A stretch of 64,000 bases of DNA from Triatoma infestans (Eukaryota > Arthropoda > Insecta > Hemiptera > Reduviidae): NCBI GenBank assembly GCA_011037195.1, contig JAAEAF010000238.1, positions 332,735 to 396,734 of the forward strand, read 5' to 3'. Positions 51,761 through 62,600 of this stretch are shown piece by piece (within the stretch, counting starts at the first letter, position 1; the number at the start of each line of letters is the position of its first letter). The notes under the pieces were generated by a model, which searched no databases, was not told the origin of the DNA, and was given only the letters and a program-made list of their open reading frames with translations. Made by a program: the position numbers and the translations under genes.

Positions 51761-53330
51761 CTTGGCTTATGCCAATTAACTAGGGACGGAGACCCAGTTT
51801 GTGTACTGTGTTAGTTCTTGTCAGTAAAGTATAGAGTGTATGTAGTTTAAGTGTATTGAGTACTGTTCTGACGAAGTGCATGGAGTACTAAGCTTTAGTA
51901 ACCCGTGGAGTCCCCTGCATGCAACAGATACCCCTTGCGGGCATGACCTAGGATAGAATCAAAAATTGTTTACTAGCAACGATTCAACATTTAAAGAAAT
52001 GTCGAAATACATAATATTTAATTGGAAATAGAGCATGTCCAGAGATGAGGCACGAAAACCTTCATTTTGTCTTTAAAAGTGAAATTTTGAAATTCATTAT
52101 TTTTTCATCAACAAATCTTTATACACAAACAAATTATTTTAACATTCATATTATGATTAACAATTAAAATAGTATTACTATCCTATATTAAAGTTATATC
52201 TCTACGTCTAATTAAAGTTGGCGAGTTATGAAAATAGTGAAAACTAACTGAAGCTTTATGCGATGCTGAAGTTTTAGTCAGGAAATAAGGACACACTTTG
52301 AATTTATGATAAATCTAATGAAGGTGGTGGTGCCCAGTCTTTTGTTATCCTAACACGTACAAAATGAATGTATCACTAGTAAACTTCTCCTGCCTCTTAC
52401 ATATCCACGGCCCTGTATTATATCTCAAAATTAAATTACTAAAACTTTATGTTAACTTTAGTTATAACCTTCTATATTGATGGCAAACAAAGGGGAAGGC
52501 TTTTTGTTTTGTTTTATAATACTTTGAGCTATTTTCTAATTATTAATTTGTTAGTTTATTTTCTCTAGCTCTTTGTAGCATAGTAGAGCTCTTTGGCGCT
52601 TAAAGAATATGTGTAATATTATGTGATTAGTTTCAGAAATTAATAATTCGACTTCAGCATTAACAGGAGTTTCGCTTTTAAGAGTTTCCTACGGGAGTTA
52701 TCTACGAGTGAATTATCAATAAAGCTTGTTTGTTTGGCTCCTCATGTGCCATTACTCCCTTCCTTGTATTGTCATTAAAAAAATACAATAGGAGCGTTGA
52801 AAAAAAATTATCTTGACAGTCGGAGATAATCGCGCCTGGTCGTTGGAGGAATCCAGACAGGCAGAGACAATCGCTCTAGGCAAAAGAATAGTATTTGTCC
52901 GACAAATTGAGAAAATATCGCGTCCGGATGTGAGGAAAGAATCTTTTGTACATGCTAAGAGCTGGATGAAGACTGAAACTCTGAGTGAGACTAAGAGAGC
53001 TGTGGCACAGTGATGGTAGATAAGTGGAGATTATTGAAGCAACTCTCAAATACTAATTCACCACCTTTTCGTGCTCTTCTTTACTCTTGATTGTTCAAAT
53101 ATTTATTTTATGTTTTACTTTCTCTTATTGCTGTAAGAAAATGCTATCAGGAGAAAATGCAGTTTCGGGCAAAGTCTATCAATCCGAAGTATGACTTTAC
53201 GAAATGTTTGTTTGTTTCAGTTTTTCATTATCTCGAAAATGATTTCAACAATTTTCTTTAAATTTCACTATATTATCTACACTCTATTTGTTTGACACAT
53301 TTTTCAGAAGAATCTATTTTAGGTGAATTC
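51761..53330. other. No gene recognised
   Basis: The 66-codon frame at 52813-53013 has no motif. I see no repeat matching elsewhere in the window. Confidence 0.35.
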
Positions 53331-53334
53331 GATA

Positions 53335-53800
53335 GGAACTATGAAGTTGGAGTATGTAAATTTTGTTGAAAGGACTGATCAAGGTGCTACCTATTGTGTC
53401 TAACACACTGTACTCATATTCAGTATGGGAGGGGGGGAGGTAAAACCCTTATCGTAGGCAAATCTTAGTTTGATTCAGTCCTGGGAGAGTTTTCCACAGC
53501 TGTACTCTCTTCACTTGCTCCTCATTTCTAAGTTCTTCCTGAAGTGAATGGTCGCTTATTCCACAGAAGGGTTATTCCAAGAAAATGCAGCGCCTTTCTT
53601 TGCCAGAGTGTCCTTCCACGCCAGGATGTACTGGCACCCAAAACAGAGTAACTCCATTGTTCCTGCCCAGGTCATCGAGGTTGCCGTGGCATTCCCATAC
53701 CGTTTTTGAACTCATAACATATGAGCTCAGTGCCTGGCTATCGGATAGGATTACAATCCCCCTGATTCCGATATTTCCTGTCTAGGTTAAATTGGTCACA
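53335..53800 (-). pseudogene. LINE RNase H domain fragment
   Basis: Read leftward: W-V-P-V-H-P-G-V-E-G-H, the degraded W-x-P-G-H-x-G-x-x-G-N-E box of RNase H, then E-E-L-R-N-E-E-Q-V-K-R-V-Q-L-W and L-P-G-L-N-Q-T-K. Several stops occur. The inverted relative is at 55765-56175. Confidence 0.65.
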
Positions 53801-55425
53801 TCTAAGTCATCTTCCGATTGCGTGAATTTCCGCCTGGGATACTTGTTCATGGGCATATTTAAATACTTTCTTGACCAAAAGCATATTATTTAGTCTTTGG
53901 CCCAAACAGTCTGGTCTCTTTGACTCATCCATATACCATACAGTGGCATGTTCTTTAATGCTTGACTGTGCGTATTCACTGCTCCACTCCTTTCTGATAC
54001 TTAGCTTTAATGAAAAATTCTTAACAATGCTATGTACTTTTCAGTCATGCCCTCATATTCAGTTAGCCAGGTCCTTTGTTTACATTCTTTATTCTGTAAG
54101 TACATTCTTTGTACATTAGCAGTTATAAAAGGAGGTTTTTGGCCCACTAAAATGGCGGCCAAAAGGTAAGGGGCGAGGAAGATTAGGGTGAGGTGGCCGG
54201 GGGTGGGGAGGGGAAGGGGGCCCTCGCAGGGAGGCGTCAACTCTACTGCGTCTATATAATTAACATTCAAATGCAAATATTGTTGCGTTCAATTGTTCAT
54301 TGTATTCAAATAAATACAATTATTGATAAATTAATAATTTAAATACAATGGAATTGTCCTTTAATTCAATAAAATATTATACCAAGGCTATAAAACTAAC
54401 AAGAATATAACATTCTCTACTGCATCTAATAAAATCACCAATTAACATACAATGTACAATTTCTATATTTATGTGTTACACTAACCTAATCTGTCAATAA
54501 ATTTCAAGAAAAATTTGTCAGTTTGAATTCCAACAATTGCAGTAAGTGAAAAAGTCGTGTGATTTTTTCACAGCACATTTTCCATAAAATAAAAAGATTT
54601 GTGGATGACTACTAGCTTGTCCCAGCAAAACAAATTCTCTCGTACTTGGTATAAGCTCAAACATGCCCCAGTTCATATGACTTCATATTATAGCTTTATA
54701 AAAAATACCATACGAACTCACGTATGGTTGTTAAATTGATATATGCCCAGGAAAAGTCTTGGAGACCATTTCAAACCACACTTTATTTATTATATTACTA
54801 GGGCATTTTTATTTTCAACATTCAAAGGCTAGCCTATATAATCGGAAAATATCTTCAAAGAAATCTACCAAGAAATAAAAAAAAAAAAAAAAAACTTATT
54901 TATTTAATAGGATCAGATCTGGAAAAACTTTGAAGTATGTACATATATAGTAGACCACTTGTAAGTAGAATTCCATGAGTAGTGTGAGTAGGACGAAGAT
55001 GATATATGCAAATAACAAGAGAGGATAATCCTGAAGGCCTTAGCATCATCCCTTTGGGACATATTAATATTTGCTTTGCCTTAAAAAGGTTGTCACACAC
55101 TTTTGCCCCTACTTTCTTCAGGCATATATATATATATATATATAAACACAGACATACACTCACTACTCGTATCGTACAGCCAGTACACCAAACAACATTC
55201 AATTTATCCTGTATGTAATTTATATGCAAATAACATGAGTTAAACCAACGATTTTCTTTGTTGTTGAAATTCTTATGTTAAATGATAAAATATATTTACT
55301 TAAATGAATAAATTAAATTTTTAATGTTTTTGTTTTTATTATATATAGGAAATTTAAATATTTATTTACTATCAAAATATATGGACGCTTTATACATAGT
55401 GGTAAACAGAAGGGGAAAAATTAGA
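53801..55425. other. No gene recognised; one GC-rich patch
   Basis: AT-rich sequence with a short G-rich patch at 54145-54240 that includes AAAATGGCGGCC. An (A)n tract lies at about 54875-54895 and (TA)n near 55124-55143. Confidence 0.35.
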
Positions 55426-55429
55426 GGTC

Positions 55430-55760
55430 TTGATAATGTCGGCGTTTAAGTCTTCTTGGTGAGGTGGGCTCGTCCATTTGGTAGTGTGATGTTGTTGGTA
55501 ATGTGTTAATTGTTTAGAAGAAGCTGTCTGTTAATTTGGTCATGTATTTCTGCAATATCGAGTTCTCTGTGTATTTTGTAATGTTCTCTGATAAATCAGG
55601 GTGCTTTTAGTGCTGATCGTCATACTTTGTTCTGAAATGTATGTAATCGTTTCGTCAGTGTGTTGCTTACTGTAATCCAGACAGGGCAAGCATATGCCAG
55701 GAGAGGTCTGAGAGCGTTTTATAGGGTAGTGTGGTGTAAGAGTGTTTGAGTGGTGTGTTT
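55430..55760 (-). pseudogene. Jockey-like LINE RT C-terminal fragment
   Basis: Read leftward: L-L-A-Y-A-C-P-V-W-I, then T-L-T-K-R-L-H-T-F-Q-N-K-V and H-R-E-L-D-I-A-E-I, the stretch following the RT domain in Jockey-clade LINEs. It is broken by stops and a frameshift. Confidence 0.7.
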
Positions 55761-55764
55761 CTAT

Positions 55765-56175
55765 TAATGGGCGGGCACAGCTGTTCCAGTCGGATGATAT
55801 GGGAATATCTTGGCAAACTCGATGACCTGGGTAGGAACAATGGAGTTACCATATTTTGGATGCCAGTATATGCTGGCGTGGAAGGACACCCAGGCAAGGA
55901 AAGGCGCTGCATTCTCTTTTTGGGTACCCTTCTGTAGAATAAGCCGCCAGTAACTTCAGGAAGAACTTAGAATTGAGGAGGAAGTGAAGAGAGCACAGCT
56001 CTGAAAAACCCTCCCAGGGCTGAAGCAAACTAAGATTTGCCTGGGCTTTTTAACCCCTCCAAAAAATATTGAATATGAGTGAGCACACTGTATAAGACGA
56101 TAGGTAGCACCTTCATCAGTCCTTTCAACAAAATCTACTGACTCCAACTTCATAGTTCCTACCGAATTCAACTAA
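55765..56175 (+). pseudogene. LINE RNase H fragment, inverted relative to its neighbours
   Basis: The plus frame at 55746-55937 has E-Y-L-G-K-L, N-N-G-V-T-I-F-W-M-P-V-Y-A-G-V-E-G-H, a degraded RNase H box. The continuing sequence matches 53335-53800 in inverse orientation over about 390 bases. Confidence 0.65.
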
Positions 56176-56184
56176 AACAGATTT

Positions 56185-56650
56185 TTCTGAAAAATATTTC
56201 AAATAAATAGATAAACATGCTTGTTGCAGTTTAGTATTAATGTGTAGTCTCGAAGATCCTCCTTGGTCCTTTTGTTTCCAAGGGACTTCTTGGTTATTGA
56301 TATGCAGAATACGACAGTTCTCATTCCGAAACCGTCGCAAAGTGAAGATTTTTGCTTCAGTTTTAGAAGCGTTTAGCTTTAGTTTCCATCGCTGGAACCA
56401 GTTTGATATTGTGCCTACAGACGTCTGTAAGCCAATGATGTTTCTGTTTAAGTCTGTGTTGGAAGAAGCTAGAGCATGGTGTCGTCTGCATATGTGGTTA
56501 ATATGTAGATGGAGGTTCAGGTATGTCAGAGCAGTAGAGGTTGAAAAGTACTGGGCTCATGATTGCCCCCTGTGGTAGTCCAGCGAGAATTCATTTCGTC
56601 TCATATTGTACGTGCTGTTAAGTCTTACTTGGAACGTTCTATTTTGTGAA
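56185..56650 (-). pseudogene. Jockey-like LINE reverse transcriptase palm fragment
   Basis: Read leftward: P-Q-G-A-I-M-S-P-V-L-F-N-L-Y, then (another frame) a damaged D-D-box region and L-K-L-N-A-S-K-T-E-A-K-I-F, then H-I-N-N-Q-E-V-P-W. This order is the RT palm of Jockey-clade elements. Confidence 0.75.
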
Positions 56651-56659
56651 AAGGATCCA

Positions 56660-57464
56660 ACAGTATGAATAATGTAATCAGATTTCAGCGTTTGTATAAT
56701 GTAATCAGCGTTTGTGTTTTCAAGTTTATAGAGCAATCCAGAGTGCCAATTGGAAGTCTAAGTATAAATGCAAATAAAAGTGGTGTGATTTTTGTCTGTT
56801 GGACAGACAGTTTTCATTCGCTATTCATCACTTTGTATGTTTTTCATGTTTTTTGATGATGATGAGTAGAGAAATGGGAGAAGTTCCAAATATATTTTAA
56901 TAAAGGTAGGATCAGGCAAATTAATCGCCGTTAAGCAGACGGAAGTCGTAGAGAAATGAAGATACCATGTTTCGTTACACTGATAATATGGTATTTTCTT
57001 TGAACTCCAACAATTGTTTACGCCTCTGACGTCTATTTATCTTATTAACAAATTCATATAAAGAATTGCTTATCTAGTTGTTTCTTATAAATAAATCTAT
57101 TCCCTTTCTACTTTACTTTAATTTTATTAATGTATTGTAACGCAGCCAGTGGTGCCATCTAGGAGAGAAAGCATGTACCTCAAGTTCTATTAGTAGCCGC
57201 TGGGAAGCGCTGGCGACGCGCTCTAGTTCTCTCTGCAAGAATTGAGAACATTCTAGACACTTTTCCACCGGGAGTCGGACCACTAAGAGTTGAGAGAGTT
57301 TTCTAGTTACAAACGAAGTGTACGTTTGGGGAAAGTGTATAAAAAGTGAACTTTTGTGGTTTAAACTGTGTATTAATTATTATTAAGTGTTGTATTTATA
57401 ATTTATTCTGTAAAGCAATAAATTGGTATTTGTCTTATTGAAGCTTAGAGTATTTTATCAATAC
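56660..57464. other. No gene recognised
   Basis: Only short frames without motifs are present. AT-rich throughout. Confidence 0.35.
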
Positions 57465-57468
57465 GAAC

Positions 57469-58099
57469 TGTAATGACATGGCAAAGTCATTGACATCGGC
57501 AAAGTACGCCAAAGAAATAATTTACAAAAGGTGAAAACAGTGACACTGTTGGCCGCCGACAGCCGCGGTCAAACAAACAAACAACAAAGCCTTTTCATCA
57601 ATTCTCGCATCAAAAGACAGGCACCGCCAAAGTATGGCCACTAAATAAGGTCAGAAAACTACGAAGGTCGCACAAGGCCGCACACTAAGACAGATGTCTT
57701 GGTGTGAGTGTGAACAACAGTATATATAAACTCTATGATATACGACGAGAGGATTATTATATCATCTACGACCAAACTATACACGAGCGGCAATTCACAG
57801 TTATATTCAACTATCATTCTCGTAGTTGTGCACTTTAGTTCGTTATTTTAACCATTCCAAATTATCAGCTATTTATCTTCTATTTATTATTAAGTATTTT
57901 ATTATAGTTATTAGTTACCATTTATCACGTTTAAATTATTGTTAAAATACAGTTTATTTTTATATAAAAAACCGTTTAATAATTCGAGCACTAACTTCCA
58001 AATCTCTCAAAACTAACTTCCGCCCTCTTCAAGACATCTGCTACTCCAGGAACCACACAACAAACGATTCCATTACATCTAATACCTGATTCCATTACA
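57469..58099 (+). mobile_element. Solo LTR with 4 bp target duplication
   Basis: TGTAATGACATGG...TTCCATTACA is flanked by GAAC on both sides (57465-57468 and 58100-58103). TATATAAA near 57720-57730 could be its promoter, giving the plus orientation. No internal sequence adjoins it, so it is a solo LTR produced by recombination. Confidence 0.9.
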
Positions 58100-58103
58100 G
58101 AAC

Positions 58104-59595
58104 CCACTTAAAACTAGTTACAGTAGCTAGTTTAGAGGGAAAAACGTTCCAATATTTTAGTAATTTTATCCAAAACTTAAAATTTCTTGAATTGCTTTAG
58201 AGATTAAAAATCACATATTATCACTAGTGATTAAGAGTATAACTTTTAGCCACTAATTATGGTGGGAATAATTGACATATTAATCAACAGTTTAGAAAAA
58301 ATAATTTATCCATAATGTACATATACTCAGAAGAAATTTTATGAAACAAAAGCAAATTTAAAAACAATTTACATTAAAAAAAAAAAATGCTAAAATCCCT
58401 TTACCAACCTAAAAATTGCAAAAACTGTAGACCTGCCTCATGAAATTTTATTAGGTTAGATTAAACAAAATTTTCGCCACTGCAATATTTCTGTATATAT
58501 TTTTAATATCTAGCATACCTGTTGTACGTAAAACTAAATAGTCGTTTGTTAAAAAAAAAAAAAATTAATAAAACTAAATAAAACAATAAATTGAGCTGAA
58601 ATTGAGACAAAATGGGAATAAAAAATATGGAATGCTAAACAGTTAGAATCTTATTTGTGAAGTAATAATCGCCTGGTGGGAATTTTGTCCATTATTAAAC
58701 TGCGAAATATGTTCCCAGAGACTTCATAACATTCTTGCCATCCGTTTATTGCTCTCCTCACATATATATTAAAATTTACATTTACACACACATACACAGC
58801 AAAAATAGCGTGAAAATAAAAAATTAATATATTCCCAGTAGTCCGTTTTTCCAACTGGAAAATTTAATAACCAGCATTTTAATGGAAAAAAATTTGCTAT
58901 TTGTTATGTCAAAAAAATTTTTTTATAGAGAGAATTCTATTTAACTGGATTATTATTATAATTTTTGTTACATTTTAAATAAATAAATAAAGTTAAATAA
59001 AAAATAAATAAAATTTGGCTCATAGAACCATGATTTGAAATCTTGAGGTCACAATGGAAGCAAGGCAATTAGATGCTTAACTCAGTGCCCTGGACCTCCA
59101 TAATTTACTAAGGCTAAAAAGAGGCACTTTGATTCAGCAGTTCTGGAAAGTATAGTGGCTCCGTGGGAGTGACAGCTGGACTGCTCTCAAAAACATACTA
59201 CACAAATTAAAGTGTTTGAGATGGATTTCTGGAACACGCCGACAAGAATTTCACGATTAGACGAATGAATGGAACGGATTAACGAACGAATGGAAGTGAA
59301 TGAGGATATTATTCTTCGTATCCAAGGCGATATTCTCATCTGGTATGCATCGTCTTAAGAATATCATAAGAAAGATAGTCAAAGGAATGTCTAAGATGGC
59401 TGTCTATCGTTTAGAAAAAGAATAGTAAAGAGTAAAACCAGACTGGTTGTAGACATGGCAGACTTAAAACAATGCAGGCAACCATAAGGAGAAGCCTGAT
59501 GCAATAAACGAATAATTGAAAAATCTAATGTGAAACACTCACAACACTTTCTCTTACTCCAATTTACATAGTTAAATAGACTCTAGTTTATCGAA
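58104..59595. other. No gene recognised
   Basis: AT-rich with an A-tract near 58376-58388 and AAATAAATAAA-type runs near 58978-59012. No domains. Confidence 0.35.
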
Positions 59596-59599
59596 CTCT

Positions 59600-60075
59600 A
59601 ACATATAATACTTATTCTTATGATTTATTTGTTTAATTACACTAATAATTAGTTCGATTCAATTTTTTAATGTTGTTGCGAGAAACTGGATTTGATTGCA
59701 TTACCTCATACGTTGATTTCCATCTTTATAGCTAAAAACTCCAGGTCTAAGAAACGTTAGAGTTTTTTTTTAGTCTAGATTCTACACGAACTTGCTGAAT
59801 TTGCTCTGACGATGGATGAAAATCCGAAACCGGTCAGGAAAACTATAAATATCCATACTACGACGAATAAAATACCAGCTGTTGTTATCCATTGCGGACC
59901 CATCCACATATTCAACTAAGAAAAGTTTTTTAACTGAATATTATGAATTCCTTGGAGAAAGTTTCGTAGGTTTTAGCATCAATTTTATTTTGTTCCATTG
60001 GTGTAAACGGCGAAATTCAAAATGGCGGACTACTGTTCAATTCTCTTTTGCTTTCTTTTTGAACAATGGAATGGA
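59600..60075. repeat. Dispersed repeat related to the 31 kb palindrome arm
   Basis: The sequence follows 30925-31270: ACTAATAATTAGTTCGATTC, AAGAAAAGTTTTTTAAC and AAATGGCG blocks occur in order. About 130 bases (59780-59910) inserted in this copy belong to the hammerhead-like repeat. Confidence 0.65.
59808..59846 (+). ncRNA. Hammerhead-ribozyme-like motif
   Basis: CTGACGA, then GGAT-GAAA-ATCC as a stem with a GAAA loop, then GAAAC-CG-GTC and AGG fit the ordered core of a minimal hammerhead with a very short stem III. The stem I match on this copy is only two base pairs, and one unpaired U precedes stem II, so activity is doubtful. Confidence 0.35.
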
Positions 60076-60770
60076 CAAACGAAAAAATCTTAGGAAAACT
60101 AAACTTGATTTCTAAATTCCATCGCCTCATCCTATACAAAGTTTTCGGACAAAATTCAGTACCCGGAAATGCGCGAATTTTCGGATATTATTTTTCTTCA
60201 GTTTTTCACTATAAAATCTTCTTAAAAATGGCTCCTATCTCTTTTATGCGACATATTTTTCCGGGAAAAATGTCTGTATATGGAGATTTCTGGTGGAGCT
60301 ATAATCACTTTAAGCTTTCCTCTAATAGAACCATTTCGGTACAATGTATAGCTCTACCATCTATATTACAAGCATGATATATTAAAAGCATTGCTAATAT
60401 TCAAATTTGAGGAAAATTGGTTAACCGGAAGTGCGATTGACGAAATAGTTTTCTGAGATTTTTTTTCTTGGAATTTTCTCGAAAAAGAGCTCAAATGTTT
60501 TTCTATAAATTTAAAGACGTTTTTCCAGATAAATTCATTTTTTAGTGGATTTTGTGGCAGGTTTTCCACAAAATTTCATTAAGCAACTTTTCATATTTCT
60601 GGGCTTGATGGAAGCACAGTAAATAGGGGTCTGCAATGTCCTAAAATTAAAAATAATTCTATCCTCCATCTACTCGTATATAGTTAAAATTATATGTTTA
60701 TTAAAAATTCCAGTTTAAAACAAAATTTGGCAATTTAAAATTGTATATTTGCCGCAATAGAAAGTCTGAA
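60076..60770. other. No gene recognised
   Basis: There are no domains; the 103-codon frame at 60066-60377 has no motif. Confidence 0.35.
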
Positions 60771-60798
60771 GGGAAGGGATTATCTCAGTGGTCTAGCG
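60771..60798 (+). repeat. SINE-A head, split by hAT
   Basis: GGGAAGGGATTATCTCAGTG begins a SINE-A; it is interrupted after GTCTAGCG and resumes at 62377. Confidence 0.85.
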
Positions 60799-61175
60799 CG
60801 GGATCGCCAAACGGTGTCCACGAAAGAATTCTTAACGAACGATGATTTCTTTGGTAGCGTCAGTCAAATTTCCCGTCTTCCCACTGATGTGAAGTTATCC
60901 GCTAATAAAACGTTATGACCTTTTGAATGTTACGTTTAACAGAAAAGCCTGTGGCTGCTTCACAAACTTAGTGGAGACGGGTTGGGTTCAGGTAAAAGAA
61001 AAAAAGGCAAAGCTCGGTCCTCAACAAGTTTATTTTCAAAACACAGACAAAAAACCCCTGTACAAAACACAAACAAGTAAAAGTATACATAATGTACAAC
61101 AATTATTATTATTATTCTAAAGGAAAGCTTAATCGAACTGACATCCGACGTCACCCTCAAAATTAAATGTAATTC

Positions 61176-61800
61176 AGACATAGAATAGAATAGAATAGAA
61201 TCGGGGGCGGGTGAGCCTCATTCCACTGCGACCTACAAATTGAGGTCTATTGTGGATCCCCTTAAGTTACAGAACAGCCCCCAGCTTTGCCCTCCTAATC
61301 AATCCTAGCAAAGCTGAGAGCGGCTCCGTCATGAAGCTTTCAGCTTCGGGATTGCCCGTCCCAAATTGAAGAAACCTAATCCTCGCCAGGCCAGCGCACT
61401 CACAAAGGATGTGCGCCGGGGTCTCCTCCTCTACCTTGCAGAATCGGCATACCGCACTATCCGCAAGTTGTAGGTGGTGCATGTGTCTATTCAGCCTACA
61501 ATGCCCTGTTAGGAGACCCACAATTAACCTTATATCCCTTCGGGTTTGACTCAGTAGGTCTTTGGTAAATTTAGGCAAATGTCTTTTAATGAAGAGCTTT
61601 GCCTGCCTCTGTCCTGGTGTTCCCTCCCACCAACGCAGATGCTGATCTTCTATCCACCCCTTGATAGAAGTTTGGATGAGGCTCCTGGACAAGCCGCAGA
61701 AGGGTTCGGGGCCTATAAAGGTATCCTGCGAGTCCTCCCTCGCTAGGGCATCCGCCCTCTCATTGCCCAGGAACCAATTCAGGCCTAACAAGAGCTCACT
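61176..61800 (-). mobile_element. LINE 3' fragment nested in the hAT
   Basis: The 3' end carries (TTCTA)n read leftward (AATAG units at about 61180-61200). The 5' end is truncated near 61800. It contains one open ORF end (61267-61791). The segment 61225-61253, in its 3' untranslated region, is shared with the tail of the SINE-A at 51537-51562. Confidence 0.8.
61267..61791 (-). pseudogene. LINE ORF2 C-terminus: RNase H end and zinc knuckle
   Basis: It reads G-N-E-R-A-D-A-L-A-R-E, the last RNase H motif, F-I-G-P-E-P-F-C-G-L, G-L-L-T-G-H-C-R-L-N and C-R-F-C-K-V-E-E-E-T-P-A-H-I-L-C-E-C. This order is common in insect Jockey/I-like LINEs. The frame is uninterrupted for 174 codons, so insertion is fairly recent, but RT and the rest of RNase H are missing by truncation. 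Confidence 0.85.
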
Positions 61801-61824
61801 TTTAGTATACTGTCAAAAATGAGT

Positions 61825-62010
61825 ATCCAATATTTAGTCAAAAGGCTATTAAAATATTAATGCCATTCACAGCAACATATTTGTGTGAAACAAAATTCTC
61901 GGCAGTTGCGGCAATTAAAAAATAAGTACCGTTGTCGACTTGAACTGCAAGCTAGCCTTCCTGTCGCTGTACAATGGACCCTATAATCGAAGAATTTTTA
62001 TCTAAGAAGC
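61825..62010 (+). pseudogene. hAT transposase C-terminal dimerisation region
   Basis: The plus translation gives I-L-M-P-F-T-A-T-Y-L-C-E-T-K-F-S-A-V-A-A, a hAT C-terminal (ZBED/FAM200-like) signature. A one-base shift in an A run (about 61916-61921) is followed by R-C-R-L-E-L-Q. A stop follows soon after. Confidence 0.75.
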
Positions 62011-62376
62011 AGCAACATGTTTTCACACTGATTGAATATTATTCCTTTTATTGTAATTATTAAGTTAACTTTAATTAATCATTATCATCATTTGACTTTT
62101 CTTTCTTATCTTTGGCAGCCATGTTAAATAAAAATTTCATTGAAAATATACAATGTGTTCAATTTGAAAACTTACCACCTTGGAAAACTTTTAAATTAGT
62201 ACAATTTTTAAAAAATCGCTGAAACACGTTAAATTTTGTTTTGGAGGGGGACATTTAATAACCCACTGTAATCAGTTGGGGAACCTTCCGCTCATCCAAA
62301 AAATGAGATAGTGGTCTGCGAGATTAAATATTTTCTGCTTGGTGGTCTGTGAGGATCAAAAGATTGGCGACCGCTG

Positions 62377-62600
62377 GTCTAGCGCGCTGGACTAGCAATG
62401 CGGAGGTCCCGGGTTCAAGTCCAGCTGTGCTGCCCTTAGATTTTCTCTTGCCAGGAGACTCTAAAGCTCCTACAGGTCCGGTGATAGGCAGTGTTGTCTG
62501 TAGGTAGAGAACACTGCTTGGAAGCCGGCAGTGCACTGAGAAGGCTCCGGGGGAGCACCAGTATATCTTTTCAGGTCGCAGTGCAATAATCCCCCTTAAA
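62377..62600 (+). repeat. SINE-A remainder, LINE-tailed subtype
   Basis: It resumes with GTCTAGCGCGCTGGACTAGC, B box GGGTTCAAGTCC and the family body. It ends with TTTTCAGGTCGCAGTGCAAT, the LINE-like tail also found in the copy at 51529-51760. Confidence 0.8.

Larger units (their letters stand above)
60799..62376 (+). mobile_element. hAT-family DNA transposon, damaged, inserted in SINE-A
   Basis: The 8 bp duplication GTCTAGCG (60791-60798 and 62377-62384) is the hAT hallmark. The ends are imperfect inverted repeats: CGGGATCGCCAAAC on the left, and CAGCGGTCGCCAATC when the right end is read inward. A transposase fragment lies at 61825-62010 and a LINE fragment is nested at about 61176-61800. 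Confidence 0.85.

Noticed and set aside
53585..53785. 66-codon plus-strand frame, similar to a minus frame at 55667-55912
   Set aside because: The resemblance comes from both being antisense to the same LINE RNase H segment.
54145..54240. G-rich patch as the inverted counterpart of the C-rich segment at 6575-6800
   Set aside because: The two share composition and short words only; I could not align them over any useful length.
56240..56578. 112-codon plus-strand frame
   Set aside because: It is the antisense of a Jockey-like reverse transcriptase fragment.
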